64,000 bases of DNA from DATHXC01 sp035459965 (lineage in GTDB: Bacteria > Pseudomonadota > Gammaproteobacteria > Burkholderiales > Methylophilaceae): NCBI GenBank assembly GCA_035459965.1, contig DATHXC010000005.1:186001-250000 (forward strand), given 5' to 3'. The position numbers and the translations under genes are program-made. A model generated the notes under the pieces. That model did not search any database, was not told where the DNA came from, and saw only the letters and a list, made by a program, of their open reading frames with translations. Below are positions 24,902-33,088 of this stretch, one piece after another (positions within the stretch are counted from its first letter, which is position 1; each line of letters begins with the position of its first letter).

Positions 24902-27142
24902 ATGAAATTTAGATTTCCCATTGTCATTATCGATGAAGACTTCCGCTCCGAAAACTCTTCTGGTCTAGGCATACGCGTACTCGCCAAAGCCATTGAAGAA
25001 GAAGGCTTTGAAGTGCTGGGCGTTACCAGCTATGGTGACCTGACCTCGTTTGCCCAGCAACAGAGTCGTGCCTCAGCCTTTATCCTGTCGATAGACGATG
25101 AGGAATTCATCGAGGAAAAGCCGGAGGCACTGCAAAACCTGCGCAAGTTTGTGGACGAGATCCGTTACCGTAATGAAGAAATCCCTATCTTCCTGCATGG
25201 TGAAACCCGCACATCACGCCATATCCCGAATGAGATCCTGCGTGAGCTGAATGGCTTTATCCATATGTATGAAGATACGCCGGAATTCGTGGCGCGCTAC
25301 ATCCTGCGTGAGGCACGTACTTACCTGGATAGTCTGCCACCACCATTTTTCCGTGCATTGGTGCACTATGCGGCTGACGGCTCTTACTCTTGGCATTGCC
25401 CCGGCCACTCCGGCGGCGTGGCATTCCTGAAGTCTCCTGTTGGCCAGATGTTCCACCAGTTCTTTGGCGAGAATATGCTGCGTGCCGACGTATGTAACGC
25501 CGTGGATGAGCTTGGTCAATTACTTGACCATACCGGCCCGATAGCGGCTTCTGAGCGTAATGCTGCACGTATTTATAATTGTGATCACCTGTATTTCGTG
25601 ACCAATGGCACTTCTACCTCAAACAAGATCGTTTGGAACTCAACTGTTGCTCCTGGCGATATCGTAGTCGTAGACCGTAACTGCCATAAATCAGTATTGC
25701 ACTCGATCATCATGACCGGGGCTATCCCGGTATTCTTGATGCCGACACGCAATCACTTCGGTATTATCGGCCCGATTCCCAAAGAAGAATTCGAGTGGGA
25801 AAACATCAAGAAGAAAATTGAGCGTAACCCTTTCGCTACTGATAAGAACGCCAAACCGCGTGTGCTGACTATCACACAATCGACCTATGACGGCGTGCTA
25901 TATAACGTAGAAGAAATTAAGGAAATGCTGGATGGCAAGATCGACACACTGCACTTCGATGAAGCCTGGTTGCCACATGCGACTTTCCATGATTTCTACG
26001 GTGACTACCATGCGATAGGCGCAGACCGCCCGCGTTGCAAAGAATCTATGATATTTTCTACGCAATCTACCCACAAATTGCTAGCAGGCCTGAGTCAGGC
26101 CTCGCAGATCCTGGTGCAGAATGCAGAAGACATCCAGCTGGATCGCGATGTCTTCAATGAAGCTTACCTGATGCACACCTCGACCAGCCCGCAATATTCG
26201 ATTATTGCCAGCTGCGACGTTGCTGCAGCCATGATGGAAGCGCCAGGCGGCACAGCTTTGGTGGAAGAATCCATCATGGAAGCGCTGGATTTCCGCCGTG
26301 CCATGCGCAAGGTGGACGAAGAATGGGGCGCAGACTGGTGGTTCAAGGTATGGGGTCCCACTGATCTGTCTGAAGAAGGCATAGAAGATCGTGCTGCATG
26401 GATGCTAAAAGCTGGTGAGCGCTGGCATGGTTTCGGCAATCTGGCCGAAGGCTTCAATATGCTGGACCCGATCAAGGCTACTATCATCACGCCCGGCTTG
26501 AATGTAGATGGTGATTTCTCTGAGGTGTTCGGCATACCCGCAGCCATCGTCACAAAATACCTGGCAGAGCACGGTGTGGTCGTAGAAAAAACCGGTTTGT
26601 ATTCATTCTTCATCATGTTCACCATCGGCATCACCAAGGGCCGCTGGAATACCATGGTAGCTGCGTTGCAACAGTTCAAGGATGACTACGACAAGAACCA
26701 GCCGCTATGGAAGGTATTGCCTGAGTTTGTTGCGAAATTTCCGCGCTATGAACATACCGGCCTGAAAGAGCTATCTACGCAGATTCATGAAATATACAAA
26801 GCCAACGATGTGGCGCGCCTGACCACGGAAATGTACCTATCTGACATGGTGCCTGCCATGAAACCTACCGATGCATTCGCCAGAATGGCGCATCGCAAGA
26901 TAGACCGCGTAAAGATTGATGAACTGGAAGGCCGTATCACTGCAGTGCTGCTGACGCCCTACCCGCCTGGCATTCCACTTTTGATTCCCGGCGAGCGCTT
27001 TAACAAGATCATCGTCAATTACCTGAGATTTGCACGCGAATTTAATGAGCGTTTCCCCGGATTTGAAACCGATGTGCATGGTCTGGTGAAGCAGATGGTG
27101 GATGGAAAATCGATTTACTACGTTGACTGTGTGGCGCAGTAA
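24902..27142 (+). CDS. Orn/Lys/Arg decarboxylase, PLP fold type I
   Basis: The 746-residue protein has an N-terminal response-regulator-like wing (about 1-130), a central PLP domain with HCPGHSGGVAFLKSPVG, the cofactor Asp in HFDEAW and the Schiff-base lysine in STQSTHKLLAGLSQASQI, and the long C-terminal domain of the prokaryotic Orn/Lys/Arg decarboxylases. It would decarboxylate a basic amino acid to a polyamine or its precursor. The specificity among ornithine, lysine and arginine cannot be settled by eye. Pairing with dcd is recurrent in betaproteobacteria. No antiporter gene is adjacent, so a biosynthetic rather than acid-resistance role is the simpler reading. Confidence 0.92.
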   Translation: MKFRFPIVIIDEDFRSENSSGLGIRVLAKAIEEEGFEVLGVTSYGDLTSFAQQQSRASAFILSIDDEEFIEEKPEALQNLRKFVDEIRYRNEEIPIFLHGETRTSRHIPNEILRELNGFIHMYEDTPEFVARYILREARTYLDSLPPPFFRALVHYAADGSYSWHCPGHSGGVAFLKSPVGQMFHQFFGENMLRADVCNAVDELGQLLDHTGPIAASERNAARIYNCDHLYFVTNGTSTSNKIVWNSTVAPGDIVVVDRNCHKSVLHSIIMTGAIPVFLMPTRNHFGIIGPIPKEEFEWENIKKKIERNPFATDKNAKPRVLTITQSTYDGVLYNVEEIKEMLDGKIDTLHFDEAWLPHATFHDFYGDYHAIGADRPRCKESMIFSTQSTHKLLAGLSQASQILVQNAEDIQLDRDVFNEAYLMHTSTSPQYSIIASCDVAAAMMEAPGGTALVEESIMEALDFRRAMRKVDEEWGADWWFKVWGPTDLSEEGIEDRAAWMLKAGERWHGFGNLAEGFNMLDPIKATIITPGLNVDGDFSEVFGIPAAIVTKYLAEHGVVVEKTGLYSFFIMFTIGITKGRWNTMVAALQQFKDDYDKNQPLWKVLPEFVAKFPRYEHTGLKELSTQIHEIYKANDVARLTTEMYLSDMVPAMKPTDAFARMAHRKIDRVKIDELEGRITAVLLTPYPPGIPLLIPGERFNKIIVNYLRFAREFNERFPGFETDVHGLVKQMVDGKSIYYVDCVAQ

Positions 27143-27179
27143 ATAAACCAGTGACTAAAGGCTGTTGAGAGCTATTGAC

Positions 27180-27213
27180 TAAGGGGTTGATTCAGATCAA
27201 CCCCTTATTTTTT
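27180..27213 (+). terminator. Terminator after the decarboxylase gene
   Basis: AAGGGGTTGAT (27181-27191) and ATCAACCCCTT (27196-27206) form a perfect 11-bp stem with a 4-base loop, followed by ATTTTTT on the plus strand. It sits between the converging decarboxylase and folA genes. Confidence 0.88.
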
Positions 27214-27694
27214 ATGCCTTGTTGTAGATAAGGTAGCTGAAAGCCAAGCCGTTGGCGCTCACATATTGCTCGCGCGAGATTTTCAGCCAGGCATGGCTAT
27301 CAAATTCAGGAAAGAATGCATCACCCTCATACTCGGCATCAATCGTAGTCAGGTAAAGCTTGTTGGCGAGTTTGAGGCCATCTTGATATAGCTCTGCACC
27401 ACCGATTAAAAACACTTCCGGGTCAGCCCTGCATAGCTTGATGGCGTCCTGCAGGGAGTGTGCTACAAGCGCGCCTTCAACTTGATAACCCGCATTCCGG
27501 GTCACAATCACGGTAGTGCGCCCAGGCAGCAAACGCCCCAAGGATTCATAGGTTTTGCGGCCCATGATGATATGATGACCCATGGTTAAGGCGCGAAATC
27601 GTTTTAAATCTTCGGGTAAATGCCAAGGTAGGGTGTTGTTAACGCCAATCACACGGTTGCGCGCAACGGCCACAATAAGAGATAAACAAGTCAT
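27212..27694 (-). CDS. folA: Dihydrofolate reductase
   Basis: The 160-residue protein has the canonical N-terminus SLIVAVARNRVIGVNNTLPW, the substrate-binding LPEDLKRF (catalytic acidic residue region), and cofactor motifs GRKTYESLG and VFLIGGAELY. It reduces dihydrofolate to tetrahydrofolate, regenerating the C1 carrier consumed by ThyA. In many proteobacteria folA directly follows thyA; here a 4.6-kb plus-strand block (the QseEGF-like operon and its target genes) lies between them. Confidence 0.96.
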   Translation of the reverse strand: MTCLSLIVAVARNRVIGVNNTLPWHLPEDLKRFRALTMGHHIIMGRKTYESLGRLLPGRTTVIVTRNAGYQVEGALVAHSLQDAIKLCRADPEVFLIGGAELYQDGLKLANKLYLTTIDAEYEGDAFFPEFDSHAWLKISREQYVSANGLAFSYLIYNKA

Positions 27695-27780
27695 TGGCGT
27701 ATTATACTTTGTGGTTTTTAATATCGGGGCTGTAAATTAAAATGGGCGTCTAAAAACGAAACCGATAAAGAATTACGACC

Positions 27781-29256
27781 ATGTATCCCAAATCCTTTCT
27801 TAAATTACTGCTGTTTGGTTTCGCGCTGGCCATGTTGCCTTTGCTGTTTGCATTTGGCAATGCTGCCGTATATGTAGACCAGCTTGCCGAACAAAGCCGC
27901 AGTACCGTTGCCCAAGCCGTGCAGGCAACCCGTTCCAGCCGTGTGCTGGTTGAGCAACTCAATCTCATGGAACGTAGCGCACGCCAGTATTTTGTGTTGC
28001 GTGAGTCTCTGCTGCTAGATAACTATGCCCTGGCACACGAAAAATTCACTTTTAGCATTAATGAACTAGCTGCATTACCTTTAAGCCAGGAACAGCGCTC
28101 TGCATTATCAAGCCTGAGCAAAGAGGAAACTGAATTATTTGGTGAGCTCAAAAACAAAGGCCTCGAAACCACTGATACTGAATCCGGTGACACTGAAAAC
28201 AACCTGCCAAGCACTGCCATTACACGATTCAGGGATTTATCAATTCAGGCACAGAATATCCTGGCCGAAAACAATCGGCTGATAGATCGGGAATCTGCCT
28301 CCCTTGCTGAAAATGCAGAACGTACGCAAAAAGTATTGTTCTGGCAAACCCTGACTTTGGTTCCTGTTGGCCTGTTTGTCGCCATGGTGATTACCTATCT
28401 GGTGGCGCGACCCATCCGCCGTATGGATGAGGCCATCAAGCATCTTGGTGAAGGCAACTATGATGACCCTATCAGCATAGACGGCCCAGGTGATATGCGC
28501 ATCCTTGGCGAGCGACTGGATTGGTTACGCAGTCAGTTACAGGCGGTAGAGCAGGAAAAACAACGCTTCCTGCGGCATATTTCACATGAGCTGAAAACAC
28601 CACTCACCGCTATCAGGCAGGGGAGCGAACTGCTTAGCGACGAAGTCGGCGGCACGCTCTCTCCACAGCAAAAGGAGATTGCCGGTATCTTGCGCGAGAG
28701 TAGTTTGCGCTTGCAGAAAATGATAGAAAACCTCTTGCACTACACTGCAGTGCAATTCAAGAAACCACAGCTCAGACTCAGCAATGTACTGCTATCTGAA
28801 TTAATGCAAAAAATTCTGTCCAGCTATGCCCTGACCCTGGATAGCAAAAAAGTAGAAATTCAATCCACTTTACAGGCGATTCACCTCATTTGTGATGAAG
28901 ATAAAGTTCATACCGTAATTGATAACCTTATTTCCAATGCCATCAAATACACGCCGCAAAGTGGCATCATTAACCTGCGGATATACCGCCAGCATGAGAA
29001 TGCGATTATAGAAATCTATGACAATGGCCCTGGCGTCATGGCTTCGGATAAAGCGCGCCTGTTTGACCCGTTTTATCGCGGTAGCGCCGTATACGAGAGC
29101 CTGGTCAGCGGGAGTGGGCTTGGCCTTTCCATTGCCAAAGAATATGTAGATGCGCATGGTGGTGAAATCTCCTTGATTCCATCAGACTTTGGCGCGCACT
29201 TTCGGGTAAGACTACCCTTTGTATCTAGCAAGAGAGATGAAAATGCTCACGAATAA
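27781..29256 (+). CDS. QseE/GlrK-like sensor histidine kinase
   Basis: The 491-residue protein has an N-terminal helix, a periplasmic helical sensor region (about 30-180), a second helix (about 185-208), HAMP, a dimerisation domain with the phospho-accepting His 269 in HISHELKTPLTAIRQGSELL, and an ATPase domain with N-box (DNLISNAIKYTP), DNGPGV and GSGLGLSIAKEY. It is followed by a small lipoprotein and a sigma-54 response regulator with overlapping reading frames, the same gene order as qseE-qseG-qseF (glrK-yfhG-glrR) of enteric bacteria. It would sense envelope state and phosphorylate the regulator encoded downstream. The orthology is inferred from order and domains. Confidence 0.88.
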   Translation: MYPKSFLKLLLFGFALAMLPLLFAFGNAAVYVDQLAEQSRSTVAQAVQATRSSRVLVEQLNLMERSARQYFVLRESLLLDNYALAHEKFTFSINELAALPLSQEQRSALSSLSKEETELFGELKNKGLETTDTESGDTENNLPSTAITRFRDLSIQAQNILAENNRLIDRESASLAENAERTQKVLFWQTLTLVPVGLFVAMVITYLVARPIRRMDEAIKHLGEGNYDDPISIDGPGDMRILGERLDWLRSQLQAVEQEKQRFLRHISHELKTPLTAIRQGSELLSDEVGGTLSPQQKEIAGILRESSLRLQKMIENLLHYTAVQFKKPQLRLSNVLLSELMQKILSSYALTLDSKKVEIQSTLQAIHLICDEDKVHTVIDNLISNAIKYTPQSGIINLRIYRQHENAIIEIYDNGPGVMASDKARLFDPFYRGSAVYESLVSGSGLGLSIAKEYVDAHGGEISLIPSDFGAHFRVRLPFVSSKRDENAHE

Positions 29257-29833
29257 ACTAAAAACCATCGCTGTTATTGCAATTTCACTCAGCCTCAGTG
29301 CATGCCTGACAGCTAGGACAAAGCAAGAAGGCAAGGAGGAAATTAAGCAGGAGCTCAAGCAAACTGCTATTACTGTCAATGAAACTTTAGAGCAACGTAA
29401 GCAGTCGACTCTAGAGTATGCCGCCAACATGATGGCAGCGCCGGCCGATGCACAGAAAAAAGAACTGGCTGAACTAAACCAGTCTTATGCGACTAATAAA
29501 CAGTTTGTTGATACCCGGATGAAGCTCGCCTTGCTATACGCACTACCTGCTAGCAAAGTGAAAGATACGATTAAAGCGCAAGCCCTGCTTGATGACCTGA
29601 TACGCGAACCATCACTGGATATCGAGCGTAAAACCCTCGCCAGCATATTGCGCGACTATATTGCTGATACCGGAAAACTAGCGCAAAAAGCGCGCGACGA
29701 ACAAAAGCGCAGTGACGGCTTGCAGACTAAGGCCGATCTCGCCCAGCAAAAAGCGGATAGCCTGCAAAGAAAACTTGATGACCTTAAGAACATTGAAAAA
29801 ACCATGACAGACCGCGATCAAGGAAGTAAATAA
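29243..29833 (+). CDS. QseG-like lipoprotein between kinase and regulator
   Basis: The start at 29243 gives 196 residues and places a GAGAG ribosome binding site six bases upstream; in-frame ATGs at 29219 and 29237 lie too close to or before it. A lipoprotein signal (about 1-18) ends SLSACLTAR. The mature protein is almost entirely helical and charged, with a long C-terminal coiled coil (about 140-190, KADLAQQKADSLQRKLDDL). In enteric bacteria the equivalent lipoprotein QseG interacts with and activates the QseE kinase from the outer membrane, and the position here supports the same role. It overlaps the kinase gene by 14 bp and the regulator gene by one base. Confidence 0.75.
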   Translation: MLTNKLKTIAVIAISLSLSACLTARTKQEGKEEIKQELKQTAITVNETLEQRKQSTLEYAANMMAAPADAQKKELAELNQSYATNKQFVDTRMKLALLYALPASKVKDTIKAQALLDDLIREPSLDIERKTLASILRDYIADTGKLAQKARDEQKRSDGLQTKADLAQQKADSLQRKLDDLKNIEKTMTDRDQGSK

Positions 29834-31221
29834 TGAGCTCTGTGCTGACTTCAACAGCATCCGCACCTAGGGTGCTGACAGTGGATGACGATCCAGACAT
29901 TTTAAGGTTGCTGGAAATGCGCCTGCACGCGGCTGGCTATCAGGTCACGTCTGCTGCCAGCGGTGAAGAAGCGCTCACACAGATTGCAGTTAATCGCCCG
30001 GCGCTGGTCATTAGCGATCTACGCATGCCAGGCATGGATGGGCTGGCGTTGTTTGATGCTATCCACAAAGATGACCCTGCCCTGCCAGTGATTATGCTCA
30101 CCGCGCACGGCTCCATTCCCGAAGCGGTAGAAGCCACGCAGCGAGGCGTTTTTGGTTTTTTAACCAAGCCTTTTGATAGCAAATCGTTACTGCAGCAAGT
30201 TGAAGCCGCCTTGCGTATGGGCTCCAGCAATAGCTCACTTAGTAATTCCAACGAAGATGATGCCTGGCGTGTTGAAATCATTACGCGTAGCCCGCAAATG
30301 GAGAACCTGCTAGGCCAGGCCAAGCTGATGGCCATCTCCGATGCCAGTGTGTTCATCCAGGGCGAAAGTGGCTCTGGCAAAGAGTTATTAGCCCGGGCCA
30401 TACACAGGGCAAGCCCGCGCGGAGATTACCCTTTTGTTGCCATCAATTGCGGGGCAATTCCTGAGGCACTGCTTGAATCCGAGCTGTTTGGCCATGTCAA
30501 AGGTGCATTTACCGGTGCCATACGCGACCATAAAGGCCTGTTTCAAAGCGCACATGGCGGAACACTGTTCCTGGATGAAATAGGCGATATGCCCATGCCG
30601 CTTCAGGTCAAGCTATTACGCGCCTTACAGGAGAGGGCAATTCGCCCGGTAGGCTCCAATAACAATATAGAAATTGATGTACGCGTCATTTCCGCAACCC
30701 ACCGTAACCTTGCAGATGAAATGAAAGCGGGCCGCTTCCGCGAAGACCTCTACTACCGGATTAATGTGGTCGGCCTGGCAATTCCATCTCTGGCCGAGAG
30801 GCGTGAAGACATCCCTTTGCTCGCCAAGAATTTCTTGCACTATCTAAGCGAGAAATATAATAAAAATCTGAATGGCTTTGCGCCAGATGCAATGGAACTA
30901 TTGATATCTGCACCTTGGCCAGGCAATGTCCGGCAGCTACAGAATATTGTCGAGCAAACCGTAGTGCTTTCCACTACCCCCTTGGTTTCGGTATCTCAGG
31001 TACAAAAAGCCTTGCAGGATGATATTGGGGGAATCGTACCCTTTGAGATTGCCCGTAAAAACTTTGAAAGAGACTATCTAGTCAAGCTTCTGAAAGCGAC
31101 GAATGGTAGCGTAACCCAAGCTGCACGCCTTGCGCAGCGTAATCGGACTGAGTTCTACAAGCTGTTGCAACGCCATCAACTCACCCCTGCATTATTCAAG
31201 GAAGACACACCTGCGGTTTGA
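29833..31221 (+). CDS. QseF/GlrR-like sigma-54-dependent response regulator
   Basis: The 462-residue protein has a receiver domain (phospho-acceptor Asp 62 in VISDLRMPGMDG, Lys in FLTKPFD), a sigma-54 AAA+ domain with Walker A GESGSGKE (177-184), the sigma-54-contacting GAFTGA loop (224-229) and LFLDEIGDM, and a C-terminal Fis-type helix-turn-helix (NGSVTQAARLAQRNRTEFYK). It activates sigma-54 promoters from upstream sites. AAGGAAG precedes the ATG, which overlaps the lipoprotein stop. A TGTC-N10-GACA site, the enteric GlrR/QseF operator consensus, and a perfect sigma-54 promoter lie just downstream of this gene, making the next genes probable direct targets. Confidence 0.92.
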   Translation: MSSVLTSTASAPRVLTVDDDPDILRLLEMRLHAAGYQVTSAASGEEALTQIAVNRPALVISDLRMPGMDGLALFDAIHKDDPALPVIMLTAHGSIPEAVEATQRGVFGFLTKPFDSKSLLQQVEAALRMGSSNSSLSNSNEDDAWRVEIITRSPQMENLLGQAKLMAISDASVFIQGESGSGKELLARAIHRASPRGDYPFVAINCGAIPEALLESELFGHVKGAFTGAIRDHKGLFQSAHGGTLFLDEIGDMPMPLQVKLLRALQERAIRPVGSNNNIEIDVRVISATHRNLADEMKAGRFREDLYYRINVVGLAIPSLAERREDIPLLAKNFLHYLSEKYNKNLNGFAPDAMELLISAPWPGNVRQLQNIVEQTVVLSTTPLVSVSQVQKALQDDIGGIVPFEIARKNFERDYLVKLLKATNGSVTQAARLAQRNRTEFYKLLQRHQLTPALFKEDTPAV

Positions 31222-31286
31222 CGTCTTCAAATTGAGACTGTAAAAACATTTACAAATCAATAAGTTAATATATACAAGCCATAGCA

Positions 31287-31304
31287 TGTCTCCTGGAAGA
31301 GACA
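31287..31304. promoter_or_regulatory. TGTC-N10-GACA activator site (GlrR/QseF type)
   Basis: TGTC (31287-31290) and GACA (31301-31304) are separated by exactly ten bases; the arms extend to TGTCTC and GAGACA, a perfect 6-bp inverted repeat. This equals the published enteric QseF/GlrR consensus. It lies 66 bp upstream of the sigma-54 -24 element, a suitable enhancer distance. Confidence 0.75.
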
Positions 31305-31368
31305 AAATTTTGTATATAAAACCTCGTAAATACCCCTAAGTAATTGTTTTAAATTGGTTAAATATGGT

Positions 31369-31384
31369 TGGCACGCTGTTTGCA
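31369..31384 (+). promoter_or_regulatory. Consensus sigma-54 promoter upstream of the EF-hand gene
   Basis: TGGCACG (31369-31375), four bases, then TTGCA (31380-31384) is an exact match to the -24/-12 consensus, with GG at 31370-31371 and GC at 31382-31383. Transcription should start near 31395, about 25 nt before the EF-hand gene start at 31421. No competing ORF spans it on the plus strand except a spurious upstream extension. Confidence 0.9.
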
Positions 31385-31420
31385 ATGTATCTATCGAAGC
31401 ATTTAATTTGGATACACAGC

Positions 31421-31792
31421 ATGCTAAAACTACCTGACAATAACTCTCTCCTGCATAAACATGCCTTCGCGGCATTGCTCGCATCTGCTGCGGTTTTTTC
31501 ACACTTCAATGCAATGGCATATGGTGTTTCCGATTCCCCTGCGCATTCACTGGCTGTCTATCAATTCATGGATCTCGACGCAGACCATGACAATAAATTA
31601 TCGAAAGCAGAAGCAATCAGGGACTGGGATGTTTCAGCCAGCTTTAATAAAGCTGACTTCAATGGCGATGGCTTGCTTGCCTTGAATGAGTATACAAATT
31701 TTAAAGCTGCATTAAAAAATGCAAAGAATGCTCGAAATGCACAAGCTCCCGGAAATGGTTTGGTCATTAACAACCTGGTCATAAAAAGCTAG
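31421..31792 (+). CDS. Exported EF-hand calcium-binding protein
   Basis: The start at 31421 gives 123 residues; the in-frame ATG at 31364 is upstream of the sigma-54 start point and would not be in the mRNA. An N-terminal hydrophobic segment (AFAALLASAAVFSHFNAMA) acts as a signal peptide or anchor. Two canonical 12-residue EF loops follow, DADHDNKLSKAE and DFNGDGLLALNE, with acidic residues at positions 1, 3 or N, 5 and 12, so calcium binding is likely. The role is unknown. Placement behind a sigma-54 promoter with a GlrR-type operator suggests it belongs to an envelope response controlled by the upstream two-component system. Confidence 0.8.
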   Translation: MLKLPDNNSLLHKHAFAALLASAAVFSHFNAMAYGVSDSPAHSLAVYQFMDLDADHDNKLSKAEAIRDWDVSASFNKADFNGDGLLALNEYTNFKAALKNAKNARNAQAPGNGLVINNLVIKS

Positions 31793-31827
31793 GTGCTTTG
31801 ACTCATACAATTGAAAAGGATACATCA

Positions 31828-32184
31828 ATGAACACAATCTCAGAATATAAACTAGCCGCCATACAACCACGTAAAACTCATCCTATGGTGCTTGTTGCGG
31901 CTACCGGGCTGACAATTTTCAGTATTCTGGGAAGTGCTGCCATCACCGGGCTAATCCCGACGACACACTATGAACGGTCAGATATGACTGCAGATAAAAC
32001 CATGATACTGACTCTGCCTGAACCAAGTGTTATGCCATTTACAGAGCCGACTCCATCTGTACAGCATAGCAATCAAGATCATCTCAATACACAGAGACTT
32101 AATAGCAAAAGCAAGCATCGCCAGCCTGAGCGCATCATGAGTGATGACCGCGATTACAGTAATTCAGAAAGAGCCATCGCTTAG
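31828..32184 (+). CDS. Small single-helix membrane protein, unknown function
   Basis: The start at 31828 (118 residues) is favoured by AAAAGGA seven bases upstream. After a basic leader (QPRKTHP) comes one membrane helix (VLVAATGLTIFSILGSAAIT) ending at GLIPTTHY, then a hydrophilic Pro/Ser-rich periplasmic tail with no recognised domain. The N-terminal third resembles the start of betaproteobacterial glycine-zipper 2TM surface proteins as I remember them, but the glycine zipper itself is absent, so this may be a shortened relative. It is 35 bp behind the EF-hand gene, probably in the same sigma-54 transcript, and a terminator follows. Confidence 0.6.
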   Translation: MNTISEYKLAAIQPRKTHPMVLVAATGLTIFSILGSAAITGLIPTTHYERSDMTADKTMILTLPEPSVMPFTEPTPSVQHSNQDHLNTQRLNSKSKHRQPERIMSDDRDYSNSERAIA

Positions 32185-32216
32185 CGATACCTGGCTAATC
32201 CAGTTCAATCTCTTAC

Positions 32217-32255
32217 AGCGGGCCTTCATCTCCCCGAGAAGGTTCGCTTTTTTTT
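32217..32255 (+). terminator. Terminator closing the sigma-54 transcript
   Basis: AGCGGGCCTTC (32217-32227) pairs with GAAGGTTCGCT (32238-32248) using two G-U pairs, followed by eight T. It ends the EF-hand and membrane-protein transcript. Confidence 0.82.
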
Positions 32256-32282
32256 GCCTGCAATATTTGAAATGCTTATAGC

Positions 32283-33077
32283 TTAAACAGCTACTTGTGC
32301 CTTGATGGCTGGATGTGGATCGTAATTTTGCAAATCGAAGTCTTCAAATTTGAAACTGAAGATATCTGATACATTTGGATTGATATGCATGGTTGGTAAG
32401 CCACGAATGTCGCGTGATAGCTGCTCCTGCACCTGATCGAGATGATTCAGGTAAATGTGGGCATCACCCAATGTATGCACGAAATCACCCAGCTTGAGAC
32501 CGCATACTTGCGCCACCATCATAGTAAGCAAGGCGTAGGAAGCGATATTGAATGGCACACCAAGGAATATATCCGCGCTACGCTGATACAGTTGGCAGGA
32601 CAAACACCCATCAGCCACGTAGAACTGGAAAAACGCATGGCAAGGCGGCAGTTTCATCTGGTCCACATCGGCCACGTTCCAGGCAGATACGATTAATCGG
32701 CGTGAATCCGGATTTTTCTTGATGGCATTCACTACCTGGCTGATCTGGTCGATATGCGTGCCATCAGGCTTAGGCCAGTTGCGCCATTGGTAGCCATAGA
32801 CTGGGCCCAGGTTACCGTTCTCATCGGCCCACTCATCCCATATCCTGACGCCATTTTCCTTGAGATAGGCAATATTGGTACTGCCCTGCAGAAACCATAG
32901 CAGCTCGTGGATGATGGATTTGAGGTGGACTTTCTTGGTAGTGAGAAGCGGGAATCCCTCTTCCAGATTGAAGCGCATCTGGTAACCAAATACCGAAATG
33001 GTGCCTGTGCCCGTACGATCTTCCTTCCTGTTTCCATGTTCCAGCACATGTTTCAACAAGTCGTGATAGACCTTCAT
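32283..33077 (-). CDS. thyA: Thymidylate synthase
   Basis: The 264-residue length equals that of the E. coli enzyme. Seen are the folate/dUMP motifs GVRIWDEWADENGNLGPVYG, the nucleophilic cysteine in LPPCHAFFQFYV and YQRSADIFLGVPFNIASYAL. ThyA methylates dUMP to dTMP using methylene-tetrahydrofolate, linking the C1 pool to DNA synthesis. AGGAG lies at good spacing before the ATG. It follows thrC by 11 bp and is probably cotranscribed with the hom-thrC operon. Confidence 0.97.
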   Translation of the reverse strand: MKVYHDLLKHVLEHGNRKEDRTGTGTISVFGYQMRFNLEEGFPLLTTKKVHLKSIIHELLWFLQGSTNIAYLKENGVRIWDEWADENGNLGPVYGYQWRNWPKPDGTHIDQISQVVNAIKKNPDSRRLIVSAWNVADVDQMKLPPCHAFFQFYVADGCLSCQLYQRSADIFLGVPFNIASYALLTMMVAQVCGLKLGDFVHTLGDAHIYLNHLDQVQEQLSRDIRGLPTMHINPNVSDIFSFKFEDFDLQNYDPHPAIKAQVAV

Positions 33078-33088
33078 CGGTTCAGCTC

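Noticed and set aside
27700..27708. TATAAT on the minus strand just before folA, implying a leaderless mRNA
   Set aside because: No acceptable -35 element at the right distance; A+T-rich chance match is as likely.
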